Shown one piece after another: positions 9,001 to 15,137 of a stretch of DNA of 23,112 bases. Made by a program: the position numbers and the translations under genes. Under the pieces are notes generated by a model that was not told the DNA's origin, searched no databases, and worked only from the letters and a program-made list of their open reading frames with translations. Numbering within the stretch: position 1 is the first letter of the stretch; every line of letters starts with the position of its first letter. The DNA comes from Treponema sp. (GTDB taxonomy: Bacteria > Spirochaetota > Spirochaetia > Treponematales > Treponemataceae), in assembly GCA_024691265.1 (NCBI GenBank), contig JAILNT010000172.1, positions 1-23,112 of the forward strand, written 5' to 3'.

Positions 9001-9407
9001 ATCATAGAAGGGTCAAGTTTCATTGTTATAGGAGAATCGGCATCTGCTGGCAAATAAGAGCGGATAAGGTCTATTTTATCTCTAATTTCATTTGCCGCAT
9101 TATCAAGATTGATACCGTAATCAAATTCAAGGATAACAAGACTTAATCCTGATGATGATTGTGATTGTAATTTTTTTAAGCCTGAAAGACCTGAAAGGGA
9201 ACTTTCTAGTGTTCTTGTTAAGCTTTGTTCTACTTCTTCTGGACCTGCTCCTGAATAAGAGGTATATACAATCATGTATGGTAAATCCATATCAGGATAC
9301 ATATCAACTGGGAGCTGTTTTGTACAATATACTCCTAGTAATATCATGATTAAGAATACAAGTACTGTGGTGGTAGGCTTATTTACACACCTTTCTGATA
9401 AAGTCAT
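6048..9407 (-). CDS. RND efflux transporter (HAE/AcrB-like inner membrane pump)
   Basis: This proton-driven pump of the inner membrane works as a trimer with the adaptor and TolC-like channel encoded just upstream. At 1119 residues it is longer than the usual 1020-1050. The first membrane helix (about 13-30) is followed by the first periplasmic porter domain with YSGAGPEEVE at 51-60. The membrane helix with LLGIGMLVDNSIVVLEN (401-417) holds D409, equivalent to AcrB D407, but the second acidic residue is N410. The helix with VGTIVNNGIVLVDY (from 942) has Asn where AcrB has Lys940. This Asp/Asn/Asn relay is shared by many AcrB relatives outside Proteobacteria. Residues 1036-1119 form a hydrophilic tail rich in Arg, Lys and Asn, predicted cytoplasmic and not part of the standard fold. 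An AGGAGT ribosome site precedes the ATG. The substrate cannot be read from sequence. Confidence 0.96.
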   Translation of the reverse strand: MTLSERCVNKPTTTVLVFLIMILLGVYCTKQLPVDMYPDMDLPYMIVYTSYSGAGPEEVEQSLTRTLESSLSGLSGLKKLQSQSSSGLSLVILEFDYGINLDNAANEIRDKIDLIRSYLPADADSPITMKLDPSMMPIMTLSLRGARTPEELRTYAEDVISPRLEQIDGIASANVSGGREKSINVDIPRDRLEAYGLSISTVAQMIGSQNVQSSGGTITSGDVNYTIKTNGKYQSIEDLKNTVISYKATASDGLNPPEVKTIRLRDVADVYEGYKSESTLAYLDGEPCVVLMLQKQSGKNSVSAAKKVRKAIVALKKELPTDVELIETSNTTDIIEQTINEVVKSVIQGALLAIAVLFVFLRSLKSTIIVGLSIPISVMITLMLMYFKGITLNMISLAGLLLGIGMLVDNSIVVLENIYAYRQRDAKPKVAAILGSQEMVNSIMGSTLTSVCIFLPMLLFKKTLGIMGQMFNDLAYTIIFSLVCSLIVAVCLVPVLTSKYMKIDKIVDSGKKGIPYSINRAFNKFFDNLDSAYANGVKFVLHHKLICILSLILLFVASIGAIKFVGFIFMPESAANTVEVDFTLPQGTRLEVTEDTIREMEQMAGQELVGVKYTSVTVGGTSMMAASSETNTGSIVFTLYPPDERLPGYDNEKSAKKKLRKYFTKFPGADLAFASNANSASSSSGLSINIKSDDLSLVRSTAAQIEELLKEKAKDYVTEVDSDQEDGLPEAEIIVDRDKMYEFGLNIYSVGSEINGAINGTTASRFTKNGDDIDVVVQLSEKDKARLGDLDSISVVNSSGNRIPLSSFAHYRESTAPVTIFRENQARIIHVTAKPLSGLSLDKVQTEVQKLIDDNIPKDEAVTIGFSGDFADMMEAVLNFGLIIIMAALLVFVVMASQFESLVDPFIVILTIPLSFIGVIAIYAITRTQLNVITIMGMLVLVGTIVNNGIVLVDYTNLLRKRGQALEEACIQAARNRLRPILMSTLTTVISLAPMAFFPGEGSASMQPISLTVFGGMTFGSIMTLFLMPTVYFIINNHRERKSLRKRRRAESKLSNDIRTDDYQEEKPVRKSTTDSYRSERAYRPNRGYRNNNPATNKSQRNRKPRTVKADKDSIKADD

Positions 9408-9433
9408 CTAAAAATACTCCTGTGTGTAAGCAA

Positions 9434-10369
9434 TTAGTTTTTCTGCGATACAGAAACTACGTTTACTTTTGAACCATCATTTAATAAGGTTTGACCTTTT
9501 ATAACGATTTCATCTGCTACTGAAAGTCCGCTTGAAACTTCTGTGAAATTATCTACAGTTATTCCTTCTGTTATTTGCTGCATTCTTACTGTGCTTTGAG
9601 TATTGTTACCCCTATTTGCAACTACAAATACATATTTATTGTTATTTTTTGTTACAATAGCGGTAGAAGGAATAATTATAGCATTTTGAATACTTGTTGT
9701 AATAAGTTTTACACGACCGTACATACCAACTTTTATACGTTTATCCTGAGGAACAAAGCGAAGTTTTGCTGCCATTGTTCTTGTTGATGTATCAAGAACA
9801 GGGCTTACTTCAAATACTTTTGCTGTAAATGATTCTCCAGGATATGCATCAAATGATACTATTGCCATTTGTCCTTCTTTTATACGACTTATAAAGCGTT
9901 CTGCAATATTAATTTTTACTTCAAGTGTATCTGTATTACTGATTGTTGCTATTGGTGATTGCTGAGAAACCATGGTACCAACTGTTGGAGGAATAGCCGT
10001 AATACGTCCTGCTATAGGTGCTTTTACAGGGCTGGCACTATAATTCATACCAGGGCGGCTTGCATCAACATAAGCTATTATTTGATTTTTAGAAACTCTG
10101 TCACCAACACTTACAGTTATGCGTGATACTTTTCCTGCCACATCTGGCATTACTGTAACTGCATTTAATGAAGCAACATCTCCTCCAAATTCGAGATAGT
10201 CGTCCATATTTTCTTCTGCTGTTATAAAGGTATCTATAGCATATATAGCTTCTACTTCTTCATTTTCTACAGCAGTTGCTTTTTCTCCAGGTTTACTGCA
10301 AGCTGTTGTAAATAGAGCTGCTGTTCCTATAAGTGCATATATAGCAACTTTTGAATAAGTCTTCTTCAT
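9434..10369 (-). CDS. RND periplasmic adaptor (membrane fusion protein), lipoprotein
   Basis: This protein links the RND pump to the outer membrane channel. The chosen start is the ATG at 10367-10369, giving 311 residues. It has a GGGAGG site upstream and yields a clean lipoprotein signal peptide (MKKTYSKVAIYALIGTAALF, then TTAC with Cys24). An in-frame ATG at 10421-10423 would add 18 residues, overlap tolC and spoil the signal, so it was rejected. The lipoyl/barrel-sandwich halves are visible as VAGKVSRITVSVGDRVSKNQ and SPVKAPIAGRITAIPPTVGT, followed by the beta-barrel region (VKINIAERF, GQMAIVSFDAYPG) and the membrane-proximal domain. The hairpin between the lipoyl halves is very short, so there is little coiled coil, as in compact adaptors. 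Spacing is 22 nt after tolC and 26 nt before the pump gene. Confidence 0.94.
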   Translation of the reverse strand: MKKTYSKVAIYALIGTAALFTTACSKPGEKATAVENEEVEAIYAIDTFITAEENMDDYLEFGGDVASLNAVTVMPDVAGKVSRITVSVGDRVSKNQIIAYVDASRPGMNYSASPVKAPIAGRITAIPPTVGTMVSQQSPIATISNTDTLEVKINIAERFISRIKEGQMAIVSFDAYPGESFTAKVFEVSPVLDTSTRTMAAKLRFVPQDKRIKVGMYGRVKLITTSIQNAIIIPSTAIVTKNNNKYVFVVANRGNNTQSTVRMQQITEGITVDNFTEVSSGLSVADEIVIKGQTLLNDGSKVNVVSVSQKN

Positions 10370-10391
10370 TTTGTTTATTTCCTCCCAATGT

Positions 10392-11834
10392 TTACTTTTT
10401 CTCTGTAGTAGATAATGTTTCACTTGTTAAATCTGCATTCAATGTATTTTCCAAGTCAAATAAAGCTGATAAGTAATTATATTTTTGATTTACAAGTCCA
10501 AGTTTTGCCTGATTTAAGCTTTGCTCGGCATCTCTTAAATCAAGAAGTTCAGTTGTTCCGTTTCTATAGGCTCTGTAGGTCATGTCATAAGCTCTTTGTG
10601 CAAGCTGTACGCTTCTTGTCATGGAATCTATTTGTGCCCTTGCTTGATTTAATGTATCAACTGCTTTTCTAACAGAAATCTTCTGATTTTCTTTTAGAGT
10701 TTCCATTGTTATTTCGAGCTTTTTTAGATTTGCAGTTAAATCTTTTGCCTGCTGTCTGTTAGACGACCAGGGCAGCATATTTGTTATATTCCATGCCAGT
10801 GTGAGGCTTAAAGTTCCGCTATCATACCACATATCATCTTTGCCTATGTCTTTATAGAAGCTAAATGCATCTCCAAGATAAGCTGGGCTTAGTGAGTAAT
10901 TTATTGATAATGCTGGTGTCCATGTTGAAAGGTTTATGGCTCCCAAACTTAATTTCAAGCTATCAATACTGCATTGTAGAGATTTTATATCAAGACTTTC
11001 ATTTCCATATTTTGCTATTAAGTCGTCTGCCGTTATATCAATGTATTTTGGTGAAATCTCGCCTTCTAAAGCTACTTTTGTACCTACAGGCATTCCTATA
11101 AGGAATACAAAGGTATCGAGCTGCTGATTTAAATTCATTTCAGCTGTATCAACTTCAGGTTTTGAGTTCTCATAATTTACTTGTGTCTGTAAGAGACTAA
11201 GTTCTGGTATTGCACCATTTCTATAGTTTGTTTGTGCCTGTACCATTCTTTGTCTTGCGTTTTCAAGTGTAGCTTTTTGTATTTTGAGATTTTCCTGCTG
11301 TAAGAGTAAGCCATAGAAAATCTTTTTTATATTCATAATCTGTTCTTTCTGGCTTTGCTCGAATGTTATTTTCCCATTTTCATAGTCAGCTTTTGCAGCT
11401 TTTATCTGGTTTATGTATGCAAGGCTTAGGTTGAGTCCTATAGAAGCTCCCCCTACTACAGACCATCTTGCTTCTTCATCTTCAAAATCTGTTGCCGCAG
11501 CTGGTAAATTATGTAAAGGAGCTATTAGGTTATTATATAATGAATAATTTGATGGAGAATATTCATTTGCACGAGCTAATGTACCTGTTACTTGTACATT
11601 TGGAAGAAGTACATTCCAAGAGTATTTTGAGGCTCTTTCCTTTATTTCGAGGTCTATATCTGCACTTTTTAATGTACGGCTATTTTCAAGGGCATAAGAA
11701 ACTGCCTGTTCAACAGAAAGCGAAACTATTTTTGTTTCAGCTATTTCTGTTTCTTTTGCAGTTTCTTGTCCCCAAGCCTGTATGTTGTACAAAGCTATTG
11801 CTATAAAAAATGCAGTAATTTGCATTCTTTTCAT
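10392..11834 (-). CDS. TolC-family outer membrane efflux protein
   Basis: This 480-residue protein has an N-terminal signal peptide (MKRMQITAFFIAIALYNIQA, probable cleavage near AWG-Q). Two TolC repeats follow: first VEQAVSYALENSRTLKSADI and the long helix around QSQKEQIMNIKKIFYGLLLQ, then the second around IDSMTRSVQLAQRAYDMTY and RNGTTELLDLRDAEQSLNQA. The RNGxxxxLxxLxxxxxLxxA pattern is a family mark. It forms the trimeric outer membrane channel for the pump encoded downstream. An AGGAGGAAT ribosome site lies before the ATG. The gene lies 66 nt downstream of the small membrane protein gene with no terminator between them, so it is part of the tetR-led operon. Confidence 0.95.
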   Translation of the reverse strand: MKRMQITAFFIAIALYNIQAWGQETAKETEIAETKIVSLSVEQAVSYALENSRTLKSADIDLEIKERASKYSWNVLLPNVQVTGTLARANEYSPSNYSLYNNLIAPLHNLPAAATDFEDEEARWSVVGGASIGLNLSLAYINQIKAAKADYENGKITFEQSQKEQIMNIKKIFYGLLLQQENLKIQKATLENARQRMVQAQTNYRNGAIPELSLLQTQVNYENSKPEVDTAEMNLNQQLDTFVFLIGMPVGTKVALEGEISPKYIDITADDLIAKYGNESLDIKSLQCSIDSLKLSLGAINLSTWTPALSINYSLSPAYLGDAFSFYKDIGKDDMWYDSGTLSLTLAWNITNMLPWSSNRQQAKDLTANLKKLEITMETLKENQKISVRKAVDTLNQARAQIDSMTRSVQLAQRAYDMTYRAYRNGTTELLDLRDAEQSLNQAKLGLVNQKYNYLSALFDLENTLNADLTSETLSTTEKK

Positions 11835-11900
11835 TTTTTTATTCCTCCTGAACTCCTATTTGTTTTCATTTTCTACAGTTGTTATATGAATTTAATTTAG

Positions 11901-12029
11901 TTATGCTATGTGTAAGACTTCCATTAGTCCTGCTACAAACCAAGTTAATGTAGTTATAGACATTAATAAATATAATACTATAACAACGATATTTCCTTTG
12001 CTTTTGCTTTCTTTGCCTTTAATTTTCAT
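11901..12029 (-). CDS. 42-aa single-pass membrane protein of the efflux operon
   Basis: This is a short reading frame between the regulator and tolC. It encodes a lysine-rich N-terminus (MKIKGKESKSKGN) and one hydrophobic helix (about residues 14-36, NIVVIVLYLLMSITTLTWFV then AGL) ending in MEVLHIA. Its ATG overlaps the stop of the tetR gene in an ATGA arrangement (12026-12029), and AGGAGG sits 7 nt upstream inside the tetR coding end. Such coupling is strong evidence for translation. The basic start predicts an N-in orientation. No homologue is recognised by name. By position and build it resembles small pump-associated proteins such as AcrZ (49 aa, one helix, binds AcrB), but sequence similarity to AcrZ is not claimed. 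Confidence 0.8.
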   Translation of the reverse strand: MKIKGKESKSKGNIVVIVLYLLMSITTLTWFVAGLMEVLHIA

Positions 12030-13249
12030 TGATAGCCTCCTATACCGAACTCTATCATATAGTAAATATCCTTTATGGCAGTCTGCATAATCTCTTTGCT
12101 GAAACCATTTGTCCTTCCATGAATGAGCAAGAAAATAGGTAGAATAAATAGCCAGCCTAGAATAATTGATTGCATATCACCTGGTATACCTAAATCTGGC
12201 ATACAAGAAATAAACTTCTGATTTTCAAAAAAGTTTCTAATTCTTTCGTTGTTTAGAGCTTCGCTTTCTTCTTTTTTCTTTTCGATTTCGCTAAACTCTT
12301 TATTGTTGCTCATTTGTATCCATTTACAAACATCAATTATTTCTTCTCGTTCTGAGAAATATGCAAATTCCGTTTCAATAATAAGGTAGAGTTTTTCACC
12401 TGGAGTTTTTACGTTAACGATATTCTCCATTATTATCTTGTAAAGATTCTCTATCTCATTTGTTATAAGGGAATGAATCATTTCTGCTTTATTTGCAAAG
12501 CCTGTATAAAGGCTGCTTTTTGCCATACCAAGTTCATTTGCAATTCTTTCTACTGTTACATTTCTAATTCCGTATTTAGAAATTACAGTTGAAATTGCTA
12601 CAAGGGTTTTGTCTATAGATTCAAAAGGCTTTGTTGCTTTTTTGCAAATTTCATCAATTTCCATAAAACGAAGTAATTGCATTTTTGCAGTTTTTTCTTG
12701 AAAGCCTTTTTCTATAAAACTTGCAATTTTATGAGAAAAATTTTGCAATTCGCATTTTTTTCCCTCTTCAAGTAATTGCGACCTGTATGTCAAAAATATT
12801 AGCATTGTAGTGCTAACAAATACGCTCTTAAAATATTGCGATAAACTCCTTATTGTGCCATCGTCGTTATATATGCTATTCAGGAGAACAATTCCATGTT
12901 GCCTAAGTTCTTTTACAAGATTATCTTCTGTAATTTCTGGCATGGAAACTAATAAATAGTTTAGATATTCTTGGTTTTCTCCTAAAAAACTTATTATAAG
13001 TGGTAAAGCCTCAGAATTTTTCATGTCATTGTAATATCTTTGCATATCTTCAAGGACCAACGATAATTCATTTATCATTTTGTTATGCATTGCTATTTCA
13101 AGTTCATTTTTATTTTTGAAATGCTTGAATATAGCAGCCTTACTAATTCCTACTTTTTCAGCAATTTTAGATAATGAAATATCTGTAAATATAGGTTTGC
13201 TATAAAAAGAGAATGCTGCACTTATAATTCTTTCTTTCGTATCTGCCAT
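12026..13249 (-). CDS. Tandem double TetR-family regulator of the efflux operon
   Basis: At 407 residues this is twice the usual TetR length and contains two complete TetR units in one chain. Unit 1 (about 1-200) has its helix-turn-helix at 25-47 (LSKIAEKVGISKAAIFKHF). Unit 2 (about 212-407) has a second at 232-254 (TVERIANELGMAKSSLYTGF). Both show the typical TetR N-terminal helix before the HTH and a helical ligand/dimer domain after it. The start is the ATG at 13247-13249; a TTG at 13256-13258 would add three residues but lies inside the operator. No Shine-Dalgarno is visible. It heads the operon and the palindrome 13254-13285 covers its transcription start, so autorepression relieved by a pump substrate is the likely mode. 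This role is inferred from TetR family behaviour. Confidence 0.92.
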   Translation of the reverse strand: MADTKERIISAAFSFYSKPIFTDISLSKIAEKVGISKAAIFKHFKNKNELEIAMHNKMINELSLVLEDMQRYYNDMKNSEALPLIISFLGENQEYLNYLLVSMPEITEDNLVKELRQHGIVLLNSIYNDDGTIRSLSQYFKSVFVSTTMLIFLTYRSQLLEEGKKCELQNFSHKIASFIEKGFQEKTAKMQLLRFMEIDEICKKATKPFESIDKTLVAISTVISKYGIRNVTVERIANELGMAKSSLYTGFANKAEMIHSLITNEIENLYKIIMENIVNVKTPGEKLYLIIETEFAYFSEREEIIDVCKWIQMSNNKEFSEIEKKKEESEALNNERIRNFFENQKFISCMPDLGIPGDMQSIILGWLFILPIFLLIHGRTNGFSKEIMQTAIKDIYYMIEFGIGGYQ

Positions 13250-13253
13250 AATA

Positions 13254-13285
13254 AACAAAGTTACCGAACAGTCGGTAACTTTGTT
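13254..13285. promoter_or_regulatory. 32-bp palindromic operator for the TetR regulator
   Basis: The two 14-bp arms (13254-13267 and 13272-13285) are perfect reverse complements around a 4-bp centre (ACAG). The core TTACCGA-ACAG-TCGGTAA looks like a classical TetR-family site. It covers the predicted transcription start and ends 4 bp before the tetR ATG, so bound protein would block initiation. Confidence 0.88.
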
Positions 13286-13286
13286 A

Positions 13287-13315
13287 AAAGTACATTTTTA
13301 TAAAAAAATTGTCAA
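13287..13315 (-). promoter_or_regulatory. Predicted promoter of the tetR-efflux operon
   Basis: On the minus strand a perfect TTGACA (-35, 13315-13310) is followed after 17 nt by TACTTT (-10, 13292-13287). The -10 is weak (3/6). The predicted start falls near 13280 inside the operator, leaving a leader of about 31 nt. No second promoter was found before tolC or the pump gene. Confidence 0.6.
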
Positions 13316-13320
13316 TTGAA

Positions 13321-13364
13321 TATTAAAAAAATATGAGAATAAATGATTTGATAAAATATTCTCA
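13321..13364 (-). terminator. Terminator of the TPR lipoprotein gene
   Basis: TGAGAATA (13334-13341) pairs with TATTCTCA (13357-13364) over a 15-nt loop. On the minus strand the stem is followed by a run of seven T (within 13321-13333). The stem is short and AT-rich, so efficiency may be modest. It separates the TPR gene from the tetR promoter just downstream on the same strand. Confidence 0.65.
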
Positions 13365-13389
13365 GGTACGCTTTAGTACTTAACGAATA

Positions 13390-14064
13390 TTATTGAGCTT
13401 CTGGTGTAGATGTCATGCTAGGACCTTTCCCTAAAGCACTTGCAACACGAGCTTTGAAGGCTTCAAGTCCTTCTGCTTTATATTTTTCTGCAAGTTCAAG
13501 AGCTTCCATTGCTTCTTTTTCTTTTCCCTTTATTGCATAAGCTACGGCAAGGTCTCCTTGAACAACTCCCAATCTAGGATTTAATTCACGTGATTTTTCA
13601 AGGTATGCAATAGCTTCGTCAAGTTTATTTTGAGTTAGATATAAAGCTCCTAAACTGCCATAGGCTTCTGGGCGTTTTGGTTCGCATTCTATGGCTTTTT
13701 TATATGCAGATTCTGCTTCTGTGTCATTTTCTGCATGATGGCTTAAAGCTCCTAGTAAAATCCAGCTACTATATTCTTTTGGGTGAATCTCAAGTGCTTT
13801 TTTATGATATTCAATAGCTTTGTTCCAATCCTGTTTTTGTACATATGTATTGGCAAGAAGGGTATATATCATTGCGTCTGAATAGTTTGTTTCTGATTCA
13901 AGTGCTGTGTTCAAATATTCTATAGCTTGGTCATAATCGCCTTCTCTAAAAGAAGTCATACCCTCATTTACTATTCTATCACCAGGTTTTGAACAACCGG
14001 TAACTAGAAAGAAAAGTGAACAAGCTGCTAATGTGCCAGTAATAAATTTTGTTGCTTTTATCAT
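13390..14064 (-). CDS. TPR-repeat lipoprotein
   Basis: This 224-residue protein starts with a lipoprotein signal, MIKATKFITGTLAACSLFFL followed by VTGC, with Cys24 as the lipidation site. The next residues, SKPGD, nearly match the SKPGE after the lipidated Cys of the RND adaptor. About five tetratricopeptide repeats follow (for example DYDQAIEYLNTALESETNY, DWNKAIEYHKKALEIHPKEY, TEAESAYKKAIECEPKRPEA, KLDEAIAYLEKSRELNP), ending in a short unstructured tail. TPR proteins are protein-binding scaffolds, so the protein probably acts in the periplasm or on a membrane surface. No specific partner can be named. The start at 14062-14064 was chosen because upstream in-frame ATGs run into the opposing gene and destroy the signal peptide. 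Confidence 0.9.
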   Translation of the reverse strand: MIKATKFITGTLAACSLFFLVTGCSKPGDRIVNEGMTSFREGDYDQAIEYLNTALESETNYSDAMIYTLLANTYVQKQDWNKAIEYHKKALEIHPKEYSSWILLGALSHHAENDTEAESAYKKAIECEPKRPEAYGSLGALYLTQNKLDEAIAYLEKSRELNPRLGVVQGDLAVAYAIKGKEKEAMEALELAEKYKAEGLEAFKARVASALGKGPSMTSTPEAQ

Positions 14065-14103
14065 TTTATAACGTCCAGTAAAATAAAAAGTTGAGTAATA
14101 ACA

Positions 14104-14131
14104 ATTATATAAAATGTTGAAAAAATTACAA
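14104..14131 (-). promoter_or_regulatory. Possible promoter of the TPR lipoprotein gene
   Basis: On the minus strand TTGTAA (14131-14126) is followed after 16 nt by TATAAT (14109-14104), about 40 nt before the ATG. Its elements interleave with those of the divergent minD-like promoter, so the two promoters may compete. Confidence 0.4.
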
Positions 14132-14145
14132 ATACAACCTATACT
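14117..14145 (+). promoter_or_regulatory. Predicted promoter of the minD-like/cheD operon (leaderless)
   Basis: TTGAAA (14117-14122) and TATACT (14140-14145) are separated by exactly 17 nt. The expected start (about 14151-14154) coincides with the ATG at 14154, and no Shine-Dalgarno is present, so the mRNA is predicted to be leaderless or nearly so. Confidence 0.6.
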
Positions 14146-14153
14146 ATTTAAAT

Positions 14154-15137
14154 ATGGTACATCTTTTGCCCATTGCAAGCGGAAAAGGTGGAGTTGGGAA
14201 AAGTGCTCTAGCCGTAAGTCTTGCAATAAGTCTTGCCCAGAATGATAAAAAGGTTATTTTAGTTGACCTTGATTTAGGAGGGGCTAATTTACACACGTTG
14301 TTAGGACTCAAAAATAATCATGCGGGTATAGGAAATTTTATAAATAGGCAAATAAATGATGTATCGGCGTTGCTACAAGATACAGGTACTCCGAATCTGA
14401 AGTTTATAGCTGGTGACTGCTTACTTCCCGGTACGGCAAATATGGATTATTTGATAAAAAAGTCTCTGATTCAAAAATTGAGCACGCTTGATGGAGATTA
14501 TCTTATAATGGATTTGGGTGCTGGAGCTGCGTATAATACGCTTGACTTTTTCCTCTTGACGCACAATTCTCTTATAGTCACAACTCCTGAGATTACATCG
14601 GTATTAAATGCTTATTCTTTTCTGAAATCATCTGCATATAGATTTTTGTCTTCTTTATTTTCTGCAACAAGTGCAGAACGTAAATTTATAAAAAAATATA
14701 CGAATGAAGCTGCTGCCGGTTCAGAAACATCTTTTTTGGATTTATTAGACGATTTATATGAAGAATTTCCTGACTGTGCCGAACATGTCAAAAAAGAACT
14801 GGAATTATTTAGGCCTCAGGTTATACTAAATAATGGGAATGATTCGCATGATTTGGAAATGTGCAGAAGGTTGAGGGCATTATCTCAGAAAAAGTTGGGT
14901 ATGGGTCTTGATTTTATAGGCTTTATTCCTCATGATGATAATGTATCGCTTGCCGTTGCACTACGTACTCCGTTGGTAGTTAGTAATCCGTCATGCAAAT
15001 TTTCTTTGCAGGTGAAAGCTGCAGCAGAAAGAATTATGCTGCATAATTATAATTATAGCAGTGAGAGTTTTGATAATAATGCAGAAGATGCGGACCTGGA
15101 ACAGCTAGGCCATGACTTTAGCGAGGGACATATATGA
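14154..15137 (+). CDS. MinD/FlhG-type (ParA superfamily) ATPase
   Basis: This 327-residue cytoplasmic ATPase has the deviant Walker A GKGGVGKSALAVSLA (residues about 10-24), the switch I-like DLDLGGANLHTLLGL (about 38-52) and the Walker B-like LIMDLGAGAAYNTLDFF. DLGGANLH and DLGAG mark the branch that includes FlhG/YlxH and related MinD-like proteins, not true MinD or chromosomal ParA. These proteins place cell structures (flagella, chemotaxis arrays) at defined sites by ATP-dependent dimerisation. Here no flagellar gene is adjacent. The gene overlaps the receptor-like gene downstream by ATGA (15134-15137), with cheD after that, so a role in positioning or assembling the chemotaxis machinery is a reasonable inference. 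A clear membrane-targeting amphipathic C-terminus is not evident; the tail is acidic. Confidence 0.88.
   Translation: MVHLLPIASGKGGVGKSALAVSLAISLAQNDKKVILVDLDLGGANLHTLLGLKNNHAGIGNFINRQINDVSALLQDTGTPNLKFIAGDCLLPGTANMDYLIKKSLIQKLSTLDGDYLIMDLGAGAAYNTLDFFLLTHNSLIVTTPEITSVLNAYSFLKSSAYRFLSSLFSATSAERKFIKKYTNEAAAGSETSFLDLLDDLYEEFPDCAEHVKKELELFRPQVILNNGNDSHDLEMCRRLRALSQKKLGMGLDFIGFIPHDDNVSLAVALRTPLVVSNPSCKFSLQVKAAAERIMLHNYNYSSESFDNNAEDADLEQLGHDFSEGHI

Noticed and set aside
10370..10423. Upstream start for the RND adaptor at 10423
   Set aside because: It overlaps tolC, and it would bury the lipoprotein signal peptide; the ATG at 10369 has its own GGGAGG site.
14065..14226. Upstream start of the TPR lipoprotein at 14226
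   Set aside because: It runs antisense into the minD-like gene and places 54 unlikely residues before a proper lipoprotein signal.
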